Shown here: piece after piece, positions 44,671 to 52,684 of the stretch
Layout of the letters: each line of letters starts with the position of its first letter
Numbering within the stretch: position 1 is the first letter of the stretch
Source: Solirubrobacterales bacterium
GTDB lineage: Bacteria > Actinomycetota > Thermoleophilia > Solirubrobacterales > Solirubrobacteraceae
NCBI GenBank assembly: GCA_027315115.1
Contig: DAHUYQ010000007.1
Coordinates: 1-64,000 of the forward strand
Direction of reading: 5' to 3'
DNA: 64,000 bases
The notes under the pieces: generated by a model
Databases searched by the model: none
What the model saw: the letters and a program-made list of their open reading frames with translations, nothing else
Told to the model about the DNA's origin: nothing
Translations under genes and position numbers: made by a program

Positions 44671-44907
44671 CTACGGGGGACACTGGTGCTCCATCCAGGA
44701 CTTGAACGTCGCGATGTCCGCGCCGCTGAGGGCGGGCAGCGGCGGCGGCGGCATCGGCCCGGCCGACCCTTCCCCGGTCAGGGCTTCATAGATGATCTGC
44801 GCGTTGGCCTTGACCGCCGCGTATTCGCCAAGGTCGAATCGCCAGAGCATGTTTTCGCGGTACGGCACCAGCATCGGCGCGATGTCGGCGGCGAACGACG
44901 GGCTCAT
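44671..44907 (-). CDS. Short cytochrome-domain-like protein without heme motif
   Basis: A 78-residue protein reading SFAADIAPMLVPYRENMLWR, FDLGEYAAVKANAQIIYEAL and a C-terminal FKSWMEHQCPP. The layout (FxxDIxPML, DLxxYxxVKxxA, MPPPPL) resembles a degenerate c-type cytochrome domain, but there is no CxxCH, so no heme c can be attached. The ATG overlaps the preceding stop (ATGA) and the ferritin-like gene follows after 36 bp. It may be a partner subunit of that protein. Confidence 0.6.
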   Translation of the reverse strand: MSPSFAADIAPMLVPYRENMLWRFDLGEYAAVKANAQIIYEALTGEGSAGPMPPPPLPALSGADIATFKSWMEHQCPP

Positions 44908-46583
44908 GGCTTCCCGGGCAGCGAGTAGACGTTGAGCATCCCGCCGCTGCGGCCCGCCACGAGCGCCCCGGCCACCACGTATTCGCCGGCGAGCGCCGGC
45001 CCCATGCAGTAGCCGTAGCCGCCGCTCATGCCGCCGGTCTGCGGACCGAAGCTCTCGGTGTCGGCCCACAGCAGCTTTCCGTCCGTCGCCGAGAAGGCGT
45101 AGAGCGCGACCCGCGTGGTCGCCATGAAGACGACGTCGTTGGCGACCGCGGGGACGCTGAGGCCGCTCTCGCCGCCCATCTTGTAGAGCGGGTTGTCCTC
45201 CTGCGCCGCGATCGCGTAGCGCTGCGGGTCGCCATCGTCGAGCGGCCAGGCATCCTGGAGCGAGGCCCAATCCAGCGCCCGGATGAACGGGGTGGTTGGC
45301 GCGTCGATGCCAGGGCTAAGGTAGTGGTAGTTGTTGCCGCCGAGCCCGATGAACAGCTTGCCCTGAGCGCCGCAGACCGCGGCCGTGCTGTAGGTGCCCA
45401 TGTAGTTCTCGCCCTGGACCTGGTTGGACTTCTCGTTGGGGATCACGGGCGCGGGCGCGGTCGGTTCGTCGGGCCCGTGGGGGTCGACGGTCGCGACCTG
45501 CGTGCCGTCACGGTGCAGCGGCAGAAGCTGGCGCACTCCGACGATCTCGAAGGTGCGGGCGTCGAAGACGACGTAGGCGCCGTTCTTGCAGCCGATTCCC
45601 AAGAGCTTGCGGCCGTCGAGCTCGTAGAGCGTCGGCGAGCCGCCGATGTCGACGTCGATGTCCGACGGGCGATAGCTCGAGGAGGCGGGAATCTGCACGC
45701 TGGCCACGAACTGGCCCGTCGAGCCCTTCAGGACGAGGACGCTGTTGGTGTATCCCGGCGTCGGCAGCGGGCCGTCGGGCTGGGGGTTGCCCGTGGCGCA
45801 GTAGAGCTGGTCCAGCTCGGGATCGAAGGCGATCGACGACCAGACCGAGGCGCCCTTCACCTTCACAGTTCCGGTGAACGTCGTGAACCCCTTCGGCGGC
45901 GGCGAGACGACAGTGTTCGACGGCAGCTCGTTCGGGAGGTTGTGGCGGCCGGCTTCGTACTGACATGTGCAGAAGATCCAGCTCACGTCGCCCGTCGCGG
46001 CGTCGAGGCAGTAGACGAATCCGTAGAGCGAGGGGTTCTCCCCCTCTCCCATGCCCACGTACACGCGACCGTCGCAGAGCACCGGCGAGGACCACCCGGC
46101 GGCCTTCGGCGCGTCGCCCGAGTCGTTGGTGACCGGCTGGTTGTGCGCAAGGTCGGCGTGGCGCAGATCGGTCACCCACCGCAGCGACAGATCCTCTTCG
46201 GAGAGGCAGTAGAGCTTGCCGTTGAACGCGCTGAACACGACGCAGCCGTCGGCTACCGCGGGCGTGCACCCCATGCCGCAGAACCCGTGCGAGTCGCGTT
46301 CGTCGATCGGGATCTCCCACGTGTAGCGGGCCACGATCTCCCCGCTTGCGAGGTCGATCTTCAGCATCTGCCCCCCGATCTGCGTGGCGACCTCGAGCGC
46401 GTTCGCCAGTCCCACGTAGGCGTATGCGCCCACCACCGCGGGCGTGGAGAGGACCGAGCCGGGCACCTCGATCGAGTGCAGCAAAGCAAGCGCCGGGACG
46501 GTCTCGGCGGTGATGCGGGTGTCGGTCACCTCGCCGCTGTGGGCGAGGTCGCCATGGAACATCCACCAGCCGGCAGACATCAT
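44904..46583 (-). CDS. PQQ-type beta-propeller protein
   Basis: A 559-residue propeller. It opens WWMFHGDLAHSGEV, like the start of quinoprotein dehydrogenases, and repeats GxxYCLxxxxGxxxW blades (KLYCLSEEDLSLRWVTDLRH, VYCLDAATGDVSWIFCTC). No signal peptide is visible from the ATG at 46583, which overlaps the upstream stop (ATGA). Several Cys occur in pairs (CGMGC, CTC). Whether it binds PQQ is unknown; it may be a structural propeller. It is gene 2 of the operon. Confidence 0.75.
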   Translation of the reverse strand: MMSAGWWMFHGDLAHSGEVTDTRITAETVPALALLHSIEVPGSVLSTPAVVGAYAYVGLANALEVATQIGGQMLKIDLASGEIVARYTWEIPIDERDSHGFCGMGCTPAVADGCVVFSAFNGKLYCLSEEDLSLRWVTDLRHADLAHNQPVTNDSGDAPKAAGWSSPVLCDGRVYVGMGEGENPSLYGFVYCLDAATGDVSWIFCTCQYEAGRHNLPNELPSNTVVSPPPKGFTTFTGTVKVKGASVWSSIAFDPELDQLYCATGNPQPDGPLPTPGYTNSVLVLKGSTGQFVASVQIPASSSYRPSDIDVDIGGSPTLYELDGRKLLGIGCKNGAYVVFDARTFEIVGVRQLLPLHRDGTQVATVDPHGPDEPTAPAPVIPNEKSNQVQGENYMGTYSTAAVCGAQGKLFIGLGGNNYHYLSPGIDAPTTPFIRALDWASLQDAWPLDDGDPQRYAIAAQEDNPLYKMGGESGLSVPAVANDVVFMATTRVALYAFSATDGKLLWADTESFGPQTGGMSGGYGYCMGPALAGEYVVAGALVAGRSGGMLNVYSLPGKP

Positions 46584-47056
46584 CTCGCGAGAGGCAGGTA
46601 GGTGGCAGCGAGCAGTCCGGCGGCGACCCATGCGACGCGCGCACGGCTTCCCAGGCCGCGCGCCAGGCGCGCGCCGACGGCGAGGCCGAGCAGCGCCAGC
46701 ACGGCGCTCGCGACACCGGCCGGCGCCGGGGCGGCCGGCGAAAGCAGGTTGTCGAGCGAGAGCGCGACGGCGACGGTGGCCACGACCGCCCAGGCCGACC
46801 AGCGGCGGCTCGATGCAGCGAACGCGCTCGCCGCCACGACCACTGTGAGCGCGTATGCGCAATAGAGGACGGCCATGCCGGCCAGCACCGCCAAGTGTGT
46901 CCCGGAAAGCGTCGCGTACAGCGAGGCGAGCCCGTCAGCCAAGCCGAAGAGCACGGACGCCGCGACCCGTTCCGGCGCACGCGGCAGCAGCGACGCGAGC
47001 GCGAGACCGGCCACGAGGCTATCCAGGCTCAGCCAACCGGCGTGGAAGAAGGGCAT
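46580..47056 (-). CDS. MntP/LysE-superfamily-like membrane protein
   Basis: A 158-residue, roughly six-helix protein made of two similar halves. LSLDSLVAGLALASL near the start and VALSLDNLLSP in the middle match the pattern of MntP manganese exporters (SMDAFAAS and TSLDAMAVG), where the Asp residues bind the metal. It is a little shorter than MntP (about 190). As first gene of the operon and divergent from a CDF transporter, it probably moves a divalent metal, but this is inference. Confidence 0.55.
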   Translation of the reverse strand: MPFFHAGWLSLDSLVAGLALASLLPRAPERVAASVLFGLADGLASLYATLSGTHLAVLAGMAVLYCAYALTVVVAASAFAASSRRWSAWAVVATVAVALSLDNLLSPAAPAPAGVASAVLALLGLAVGARLARGLGSRARVAWVAAGLLAATYLPLAR

Positions 47057-47362
47057 ATGCGGCCGCTATCCGATGCGGGCGAGCGTTGGTCTGGAAGTCA
47101 GCGAGGCGCCGCGGTCCTGGGCTGGCCCGGGCCGCGTCGAGCCAAGCCGCGACGAGCCCCTGCGATCAGCCTCTCCTGGCTGGAGATCGACACGGGTGGT
47201 GTGGTCATGATCGAGGAGCAAGCTGGTCCACCTGCAACGGATCCGCGGCGTGCATACTAACGGACTTCGCAACGTAACTGGGATCTCAGGTGGAGGCCCC
47301 GCCCGTCTCGATCGCATACGCCGCGCACACGTCCGAGGGCCGCTCCCGTAGCCTTATCCGAC
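47057..47362. promoter_or_regulatory. Divergent control region of the metal/redox operon and CDF gene
   Basis: This 306-bp gap carries the promoters of two divergent transcripts. TAGCCT (47349-47354) lies 8 nt before the CDF ATG. I looked for a manganese-responsive (yybP-ykoY) riboswitch on the minus strand and did not recognise one. No gene is evident. Confidence 0.4.
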
Positions 47363-48034
47363 ATGCCCGAGATAGCAGCGCCTCATCACCATCACGACCA
47401 TGACCAAGAGCATGGGCACGGGCATTCGCATGGCCTGATCGACCCGAGCATCAAGCGCTCGCGTGATGGGATCAGAGCGGTCTCGCTGTCGCTGGCGGTG
47501 CTCGGTCTCGCCGCGCTCGCCCAGACAGCGGTCTTCGTTCTCAGCGGCAGCATCGCGCTGCTGGCCGACCTGATCCACAACTTCGGCGACGCGCTCACCG
47601 CGATCCCGCTGGGGATCGCCTTCGCGCTGCGCTCGCAGCTTGCCGAGCGGCGCGCCGGACTGGCCGTCGTCGCCGCGATCTTCATCAGCGCCTGCGTCGC
47701 CGGAGTCGAGGCCGTGCGGCGACTCGTCCATCCAAGCGCGCCCACGCACCTGCTGGTGCTCGCGCTCGCGGGCGCGATCGGGTTCGCCGGCAACTTCCTC
47801 GCCGCACAGGTCCGCACGCGGGCCGGACGCCGTCTGGCAAGCGCGGCTTTGATCGCCGACGGCGACCACGCACGCGCGGACGCCTACGTCAGCCTCGCCG
47901 TGATCGCCTCGGCGCTGGTCGTCGCCGCCGGCGTGCCCATCGCGGACCCGATCATCGGCCTTGTGATCTGCGTGGTGATCCTGCGCATCACCTGGCAGTC
48001 CTGGCTGACCATCCGCGGTCACCACACGCACTGA
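47363..48034 (+). CDS. Cation diffusion facilitator, short form
   Basis: A 223-residue transporter of divalent metal (Zn, Co, Fe or Mn). The N-terminus is a His-rich tract (HHHHDHDQEHGHGHSHG). Metal-site motifs are HNFGD in helix 2 and HARAD in helix 5. The usual cytoplasmic C-terminal domain is missing: the protein ends directly after helix 6 with RGHHTH. C-terminal-less CDFs are known but rare. Leaderless-type promoter. It is divergent from the MntP-like/PQQ operon. Confidence 0.83.
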   Translation: MPEIAAPHHHHDHDQEHGHGHSHGLIDPSIKRSRDGIRAVSLSLAVLGLAALAQTAVFVLSGSIALLADLIHNFGDALTAIPLGIAFALRSQLAERRAGLAVVAAIFISACVAGVEAVRRLVHPSAPTHLLVLALAGAIGFAGNFLAAQVRTRAGRRLASAALIADGDHARADAYVSLAVIASALVVAAGVPIADPIIGLVICVVILRITWQSWLTIRGHHTH

Positions 48035-48255
48035 GCCGAGGGGGCCATGCCGCGGCTCCCGGGCGCCGCAGATGCCAGGCGCCGTAGACCGTAGAGACCC
48101 CGCAGCGCCGCTGCGGCGAGACGCGGACGATCATGCGGTCGCCGCCGCCTATCGTCCACTGGGATGTCCGATCCGATCACGCGCCGCAGCCTGATAGGCA
48201 AGGGGCTGATAGCGGAACGGGCAGCCACAGGCACCCGGCGCAATCCTCGGTGCTG

Positions 48256-49422
48256 ATGCCATCCCGGCCGGGCACCTGGCGTCAGCGTACGCTCAGGCGG
48301 GGCCGGGCAGTGGCGCTCGCCGCGCTGACAGCGGCGGCAGCGATGATCGTGCTGCTGGTGGCCAGCGGCGGCCAGGGCAAGCATCGCGGACTCAGGAGCG
48401 CACGCGCGAAGCACGGCGCGCATGCCGTCGTCCCACGACAAGGCGGCGGCCCCGCGATCAGCGCCAACCTGAGGCCCGGGTCGAGCCCGAACGTGCTGCC
48501 GGGGCCCATCTTGATCGCCGACCGCGACAACAACCGCCTGCTCGAGATCAGCCCCCAGGGGCGTGTGCTCTGGCGCTTTCCCCGCCCAGGCGATCTGGCC
48601 CCGGGGCAGAGCTTCCTCTCGCCCGACGATGCATTCTTCTCACCCGGTGGAGGCAAGATCGTCGCCACGCAAGAGGACGATTTCGCGATCAGCGTCATCA
48701 GCCTCGCCAAGAGCCGCATCATCTACCGCTACGGCCATCCCGGTCAACCGGGCTCGGCGCCGGGCTACGTGTACAACCCCGACGACGCGATGCTCCTGCC
48801 GTCCGGGAAGCTGCTCGCGGCGGACATCATGAACTGCCGCCTGCTAGTGATCCGGCCACCGGCGCATCATCCGCTCCACCAACTGGGCGTGACCGGCGAC
48901 TGCGAACACCGACCCGGCCTCAGCTATGGCAGCCCGAACGGGGCCTTTCCGATGGCAAACGGCGACACCGCGGTCACCGAGATCAACGGAGACTGGCTGG
49001 ACGTCCTCTCGCCCGACGGCCGCGCTGTTGCCGTGACGCATCCGCCGGGCTTCACCTACCCGTCAGACACCAACGAGCTACGGCCAGGGATCTTCCTCTC
49101 AGCCGACTACACCGACCCGGGCGCGCTCGAGGCGTTCACGGCCGGCGGCCGACTGCTGTGGCGCTACGAACCCAAAGGCAGACGGGCGCTCGACCGGCCC
49201 TCACTCGCGTTGCCGCTGCCAAACGGAGACGTCCTCGCCAACGACGACGGGAACGACCGCGTGATCGTCGTCGACCCGCACACCGACAAGATCGTCTGGC
49301 AGTACGGGCATACACACGTGCCCGGCTCCGGCGAAGGCTTCCTGAGCAATCCAGACGGGGTTGACCTCGCTCCCCCGGACTCGCTCACACAGCGCTTCGC
49401 CGCCGGCATGCGCGCGCCGTGA
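48256..49422 (+). CDS. Membrane-anchored beta-propeller (NHL/arylsulfotransferase-like)
   Basis: A 388-residue exported protein. The N-terminal anchor (AVALAALTAAAAMIVLLVAS) follows a basic start; the rest forms propeller blades with repeats of DRDNNRLLEISPQGRVLWRF and NDRVIVVDPHTDKIVWQYGH type. Similar proteins with HH and DxDN motifs are often labelled arylsulfotransferase-like or NHL proteins in actinobacteria. The ATG at 48256 suits the signal anchor; the frame is open from 48133. Confidence 0.7.
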   Translation: MPSRPGTWRQRTLRRGRAVALAALTAAAAMIVLLVASGGQGKHRGLRSARAKHGAHAVVPRQGGGPAISANLRPGSSPNVLPGPILIADRDNNRLLEISPQGRVLWRFPRPGDLAPGQSFLSPDDAFFSPGGGKIVATQEDDFAISVISLAKSRIIYRYGHPGQPGSAPGYVYNPDDAMLLPSGKLLAADIMNCRLLVIRPPAHHPLHQLGVTGDCEHRPGLSYGSPNGAFPMANGDTAVTEINGDWLDVLSPDGRAVAVTHPPGFTYPSDTNELRPGIFLSADYTDPGALEAFTAGGRLLWRYEPKGRRALDRPSLALPLPNGDVLANDDGNDRVIVVDPHTDKIVWQYGHTHVPGSGEGFLSNPDGVDLAPPDSLTQRFAAGMRAP

Positions 49423-49635
49423 CAAGGAGCTCCGGGATCGCCTCGCGTGGCGGCTGAGCGGCTGAGAGACCTGGATGTCGCTGGGCGATTGCACCCTCAG
49501 CTCGAGCGGCCCGCTCCAGTCGCTGACCGACTGGAGGCGGCCGTCCGGGTGATGAACGGTCGCGATCAGCCCGAAGGCGAACGGCGATTCCGGGTTGGTG
49601 CAGGTCCACCAGTTGCTCCGCCATATGATCGCTTC
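49423..49635. other. Gap with no supported gene
   Basis: Both strands have open frames here, and the minus frame FGLIATVHHPDGRLQSVSDW looks protein-like, but none has a start, ribosome site or recognisable family. It may be a decayed gene. Confidence 0.3.
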
Positions 49636-50040
49636 ATGCCCTTCACGCACAGGAACATCAAGGCGGATCTGGAGGACATCGGCTTCAAGTTCGACGGCGC
49701 GCCGGACCTGGAGTTCCGCACGGCGACCGCGGCGCTCGCGCTCGAGCAGTCCGCCCTGAGCTATCAGCGCGTCCCGCCCGGCTATCGCTTTCCCTACGGC
49801 CACACGCACAAGACGCAGGAGGAGGTGTATGTGGTCGTGCGCGGGAGCGGGCGGATGAAGGTCGACGAGGAGATCGTCGAGCTTGCGGAATGGGACGCGG
49901 TGCGCGTCCCACCCGGCTCGTGGCGAGGCTACGAGGCCGGCCCGGAGGGCCTTGAGATCCTCGTCGTCGGCGCGCCCAACCTCGGCGAGGGTACGCGCGA
50001 GGACGTCGAAGGCCGGCGCGACTGGTGGGCTGCCCAGTAG
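49636..50040 (+). CDS. Cupin-domain protein
   Basis: A 134-residue single-domain cupin. Metal motif 1 is FPYGHTHKTQEEVYVVVRGS (GHxH...E pattern) and motif 2 is VRVPPGSWRGYEAG, where the usual His is replaced by Trp-Arg. The altered motif 2 may mean weak or no metal binding. The frame is open further upstream but the ATG at 49636 gives the family N-terminus. The DGPF gene follows after 85 bp with its own promoter. Confidence 0.78.
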   Translation: MPFTHRNIKADLEDIGFKFDGAPDLEFRTATAALALEQSALSYQRVPPGYRFPYGHTHKTQEEVYVVVRGSGRMKVDEEIVELAEWDAVRVPPGSWRGYEAGPEGLEILVVGAPNLGEGTREDVEGRRDWWAAQ

Positions 50041-50058
50041 AGCCGGATCTCCGAGCGA

Positions 50059-50085
50059 TGTCGATTTCGGCCTGCCTCGTTCGAC
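50059..50085 (+). promoter_or_regulatory. Candidate ECF42-dependent promoter
   Basis: TGTCGA, 17 nt, then CGAC lies 40 nt upstream of the second DGPF gene. It matches the TGTCGA / CG(A/T)C pattern described for ECF42 targets and mirrors the site at 8960-8986. Confidence 0.6.
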
Positions 50086-50125
50086 GTGCGGGTAGAACCA
50101 CCCCACCGACCACAAGGAGACTGAG

Positions 50126-50542
50126 ATGCGTTTTATGGTTCTGGTTCCCGGGAGCCCCGAGTCCGAGGCGGGCGAGATGCCCAGCACGGAGATCCTGGAG
50201 GAGATGACGAAGTACAACGAAGAGCTCGTCAAGGCAGGCGTGATGCTCGCCGGCGAGGGGCTGCACCCGACATCCAGGGGCGCAAAGGTCCGCTTCGACG
50301 GCGGCGAGCGCACGGTGATCGACGGCCCGTTCACCGAGGCCAAGGAGATCGTCGCGGGCTACTGGGTCTGGGAGTGCTCCTCGCGCGAGGAGGCGATCGA
50401 GTGGCTCAAGCGAGCGCCGTTCGGCGGAGGTGTGGAGATCGAGCTGCGCCAGATCTTCGAGAACGAGGACTTCGGCGAGCAGCTCACGCCCGAGCTGCGC
50501 GAGGCAAACGAGCGCCTGCGCGAGCAGACCGCCCGGAATTAG
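50126..50542 (+). CDS. DGPF/YCII-domain protein
   Basis: A 138-residue protein starting MRFMVLVPGSPESEAGEMPS, with TVIDGPFTEAKEIVAGYWVW as the DGPF motif. This is the longer DGPF subtype that usually precedes an ECF42 sigma gene. The gene after it is a deleted sigma factor, so this copy may now depend on the intact ECF42 at 7.4 kb, as both have similar promoters. AAGGAG precedes the ATG. Confidence 0.9.
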   Translation: MRFMVLVPGSPESEAGEMPSTEILEEMTKYNEELVKAGVMLAGEGLHPTSRGAKVRFDGGERTVIDGPFTEAKEIVAGYWVWECSSREEAIEWLKRAPFGGGVEIELRQIFENEDFGEQLTPELREANERLREQTARN

Positions 50543-50546
50543 GCGC

Positions 50547-50792
50547 ATGAGATCGTCCGCCACCCATCGTGCGGTCGAAGCGGTGTGGCGGATCGAGTCG
50601 GCCCGGCTGATCGCCGGGCCGACTCGCATCGTGCGCGACCTGTCGGTGGCCGAGGATCTGGCGCAAGACGCGCTGCTCGCCGGGCAGGTCGAAGACGTGC
50701 AGGACGATGTGCTGCGCCTGATCTTCATGGCCTGCCGGGACGCCGAGGACCCCAACGGCGCCGGATCGCAAGCATCAATAATGATGTCTTAG
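50547..50792 (+). pseudogene. Internally deleted ECF42 sigma factor
   Basis: The first 44 codons read HRAVEAVWRIESARLIAGPT and VRDLSVAEDLAQDALLAG, the normal sigma-2 start. The next codons jump to VEDVQDDVLRLIFMACRDAE, which in intact proteins lies about 80-100 residues later, just before sigma-4. The frame then ends at SIMMS. The promoter-binding and helical extension parts are missing, so it cannot act as a sigma factor. It lies 4 bp after the DGPF stop. Confidence 0.75.
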
Positions 50793-50804
50793 GGGCGAAA
50801 ATCG

Positions 50805-50879
50805 CGATAACGCATCGCAACTGATCGCTCATCGCGGGAGAACGCTGCTAAGCTAGGCATCTTAGTTGATGCGTTAACG
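50805..50879. promoter_or_regulatory. hip operator/promoter region
   Basis: An AT-richer gap with inverted arms CGATAACGCATCGCAAC (50805-50821) and GTTGATGCGTTAACG (50865-50879). They bracket the likely promoter of hipBA and are candidate HipB sites, which could loop. Confidence 0.45.
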
Positions 50880-50908
50880 TCGTTTATCGTCTTAACCGAT
50901 CAGAACTG

Positions 50909-51277
50909 ATGCGCCTTTCCGACGCCCACACGGATGCTGCGGTGCTCGCCGAGCTCGGCGGCAGGATCGCCCACCATCGCCTGCAGCGCAACTGGACCCA
51001 GGCCGACCTGGCGCGCGAGGCCGGGCTCGGCCAAGCGACCGTGCAGCGCGTCGAGAACGGCAGGTCGGTGCAGATGACATCGATGGTCAGACTGCTGCGA
51101 ACGCTCGGGCTGCTGGAAGCGCTCGACGCCGCGATCCCCGAGTCGGTGCGACTGCCGATCGCAGAGCTCGAACGCGAGCAGCGCAGAACGCGCCGCCGAG
51201 CCCGCGCGCGGCGCGAGCCGACGCAGGAGCCGCGCGAGCGGTGGACCTGGGACGACGAGCCCCGAGCGGGGCAATGA
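50909..51277 (+). CDS. hipB: HipB-like XRE antitoxin
   Basis: A 122-residue protein. RIAHHRLQRNWTQADLAREA and GLGQATVQRVENGRS form the XRE helix-turn-helix at residues about 15-60. The C-terminus is very Arg/Glu-rich. It would bind and inhibit the downstream HipA-like kinase and repress its own operon. The stop overlaps the hipA start (ATGA). The length is typical. Confidence 0.85.
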   Translation: MRLSDAHTDAAVLAELGGRIAHHRLQRNWTQADLAREAGLGQATVQRVENGRSVQMTSMVRLLRTLGLLEALDAAIPESVRLPIAELEREQRRTRRRARARREPTQEPRERWTWDDEPRAGQ

Positions 51278-52581
51278 CCGTCTCCGAAGTCACGCTGTGG
51301 GGAACGCGGATCGCCGCGGTCTCGATCGATCAGGGCGAGCGCTACGCGACCTTCCAGTACGACCCGGCCTTCGCGCGCAGTGGCATCGAAATCTCGCCGA
51401 TCCGAATGCCGCTGCGCGAGCAGCCCTACCGCTTTGCCGGGCTGCCGCAGGACGCCTTCGGCGGACTGCCGGGCCTGCTGGCAGACTCCCTGCCCGACCG
51501 CTGGGGCACCGCGCTTGTCAACGCATGGCTCGCCTCCCAGGGCCGCGATGAGTCGAGCTTCGACGTCGTGGAGCGCCTCTGCTACGTCGGCACGCGCGGA
51601 GCGGGAGCGCTGGAGCTCCAGCCGGCGCGCGAGCCGGCCTCCGCCGTCGCCGCCGAGCTCCAGGTGCGGGAGCTCGTGCGGCTTGCCAGCGAGGTGCTCG
51701 CCGACCGCGCGGAGTTCGTGACCGAGCTTCGCCAGAACCCCGACGAGGAGGCGATGAAGGCGATCCTCGCCGTCGGCAGCTCAGCCGGCGGCGCTCGCCC
51801 GAAGGCGTTCATCGCCTACAACGAGGTGAGCGGCCAGGTTCGCTCTGGCCAGCTCGACGCGGGCGAGGGCTTCCGCCAATGGGTGCTCAAGTTCGACGGC
51901 GTGCGGCAGGCCGGCGACCACGGCCTGACCGACCCGCAGGGATGGGGAGCGGTGGAGTACGCCTACTCGAAGCTCGCGCGCGCCTCAGGGATCGAGATGA
52001 CCGACTGCCGGCTGCTGGAGGAGAACGGCCGGCGCCACTTCATGACGCGGCGCTTCGATCGCCCCGACGGCGGCGGCAAGCTTCACATGCAGACGGTGGG
52101 CGCGTTGGAGCACGTCAGCTACAACGAGCCGGGCAGCTACAGCTACGAGCAGCTCATGCTGCTGATCCGCCGCCTCGGGCTTGGCACGCCGGTCGTGCAG
52201 CAGCAGTTTCGCCGCATGGTCTTCAACGTCGTGGCACGCAACCAGGACGACCACGTCAAGAACACCGCGTTCCTGATGGACCGCGACGGCGGCTGGCGGC
52301 TGGCGCCGGCCTACGACCTGACCTGGGCCTTCAGCCCTGGCAACCGCTGGCTCGACACTCACCAGATGACGATCAACGGCAAGCGCGACGGCTTCACCGT
52401 CGCCGACCTGCGCGCGGTCGCACAGCACGCGGGCCTGCCACGCGGACGCGCCGAGCGCATCCTCGGCGAGATCACCGACGTGGTCGCCGGCTGGCCGGCG
52501 GTGGCGCAGGAGGTCGGCGTCGAGGAGCGGCTTGCGCAGCGGATCGCCGACGCGCACCGGCTGGCGCTGCCGCGGGGCTGA
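51274..52581 (+). CDS. hipA: HipA-like Ser/Thr kinase toxin
   Basis: A 435-residue kinase. The N-terminal subdomain includes FGGLPGLLADSLPDRWGTAL. The Gly-rich loop SSAGGARPKAF is near residues 168-178, the catalytic NQDDHVKNTAFLMD near 322-335 and the metal-binding LAPAYDLTWAF near 344. E. coli HipA phosphorylates glutamyl-tRNA synthetase and induces persistence; the target here may be the same or another aminoacyl-tRNA synthetase. All key residues look intact. It is coupled to hipB. Confidence 0.9.
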   Translation: MTVSEVTLWGTRIAAVSIDQGERYATFQYDPAFARSGIEISPIRMPLREQPYRFAGLPQDAFGGLPGLLADSLPDRWGTALVNAWLASQGRDESSFDVVERLCYVGTRGAGALELQPAREPASAVAAELQVRELVRLASEVLADRAEFVTELRQNPDEEAMKAILAVGSSAGGARPKAFIAYNEVSGQVRSGQLDAGEGFRQWVLKFDGVRQAGDHGLTDPQGWGAVEYAYSKLARASGIEMTDCRLLEENGRRHFMTRRFDRPDGGGKLHMQTVGALEHVSYNEPGSYSYEQLMLLIRRLGLGTPVVQQQFRRMVFNVVARNQDDHVKNTAFLMDRDGGWRLAPAYDLTWAFSPGNRWLDTHQMTINGKRDGFTVADLRAVAQHAGLPRGRAERILGEITDVVAGWPAVAQEVGVEERLAQRIADAHRLALPRG

Positions 52582-52684
52582 GCCCGGCCGGCTGGCCAGG
52601 CCAGAACCTGGCCGGCCGCGCGCCGCGCGTACCGCCACTCGCGTGCCGTTCGGCGCCCGGATCGCCACCCGGTAGGCTGCCGGC

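Noticed and set aside
47057-47362. Possible manganese riboswitch before the MntP-like gene
   Set aside because: I could not find the conserved paired loops of the yybP-ykoY motif on the minus strand; only ordinary GC-rich sequence was seen.
49447-49635. Upstream extension of the cupin frame
   Set aside because: No family similarity and no ribosome site; the ATG at 49636 gives the expected N-terminus.
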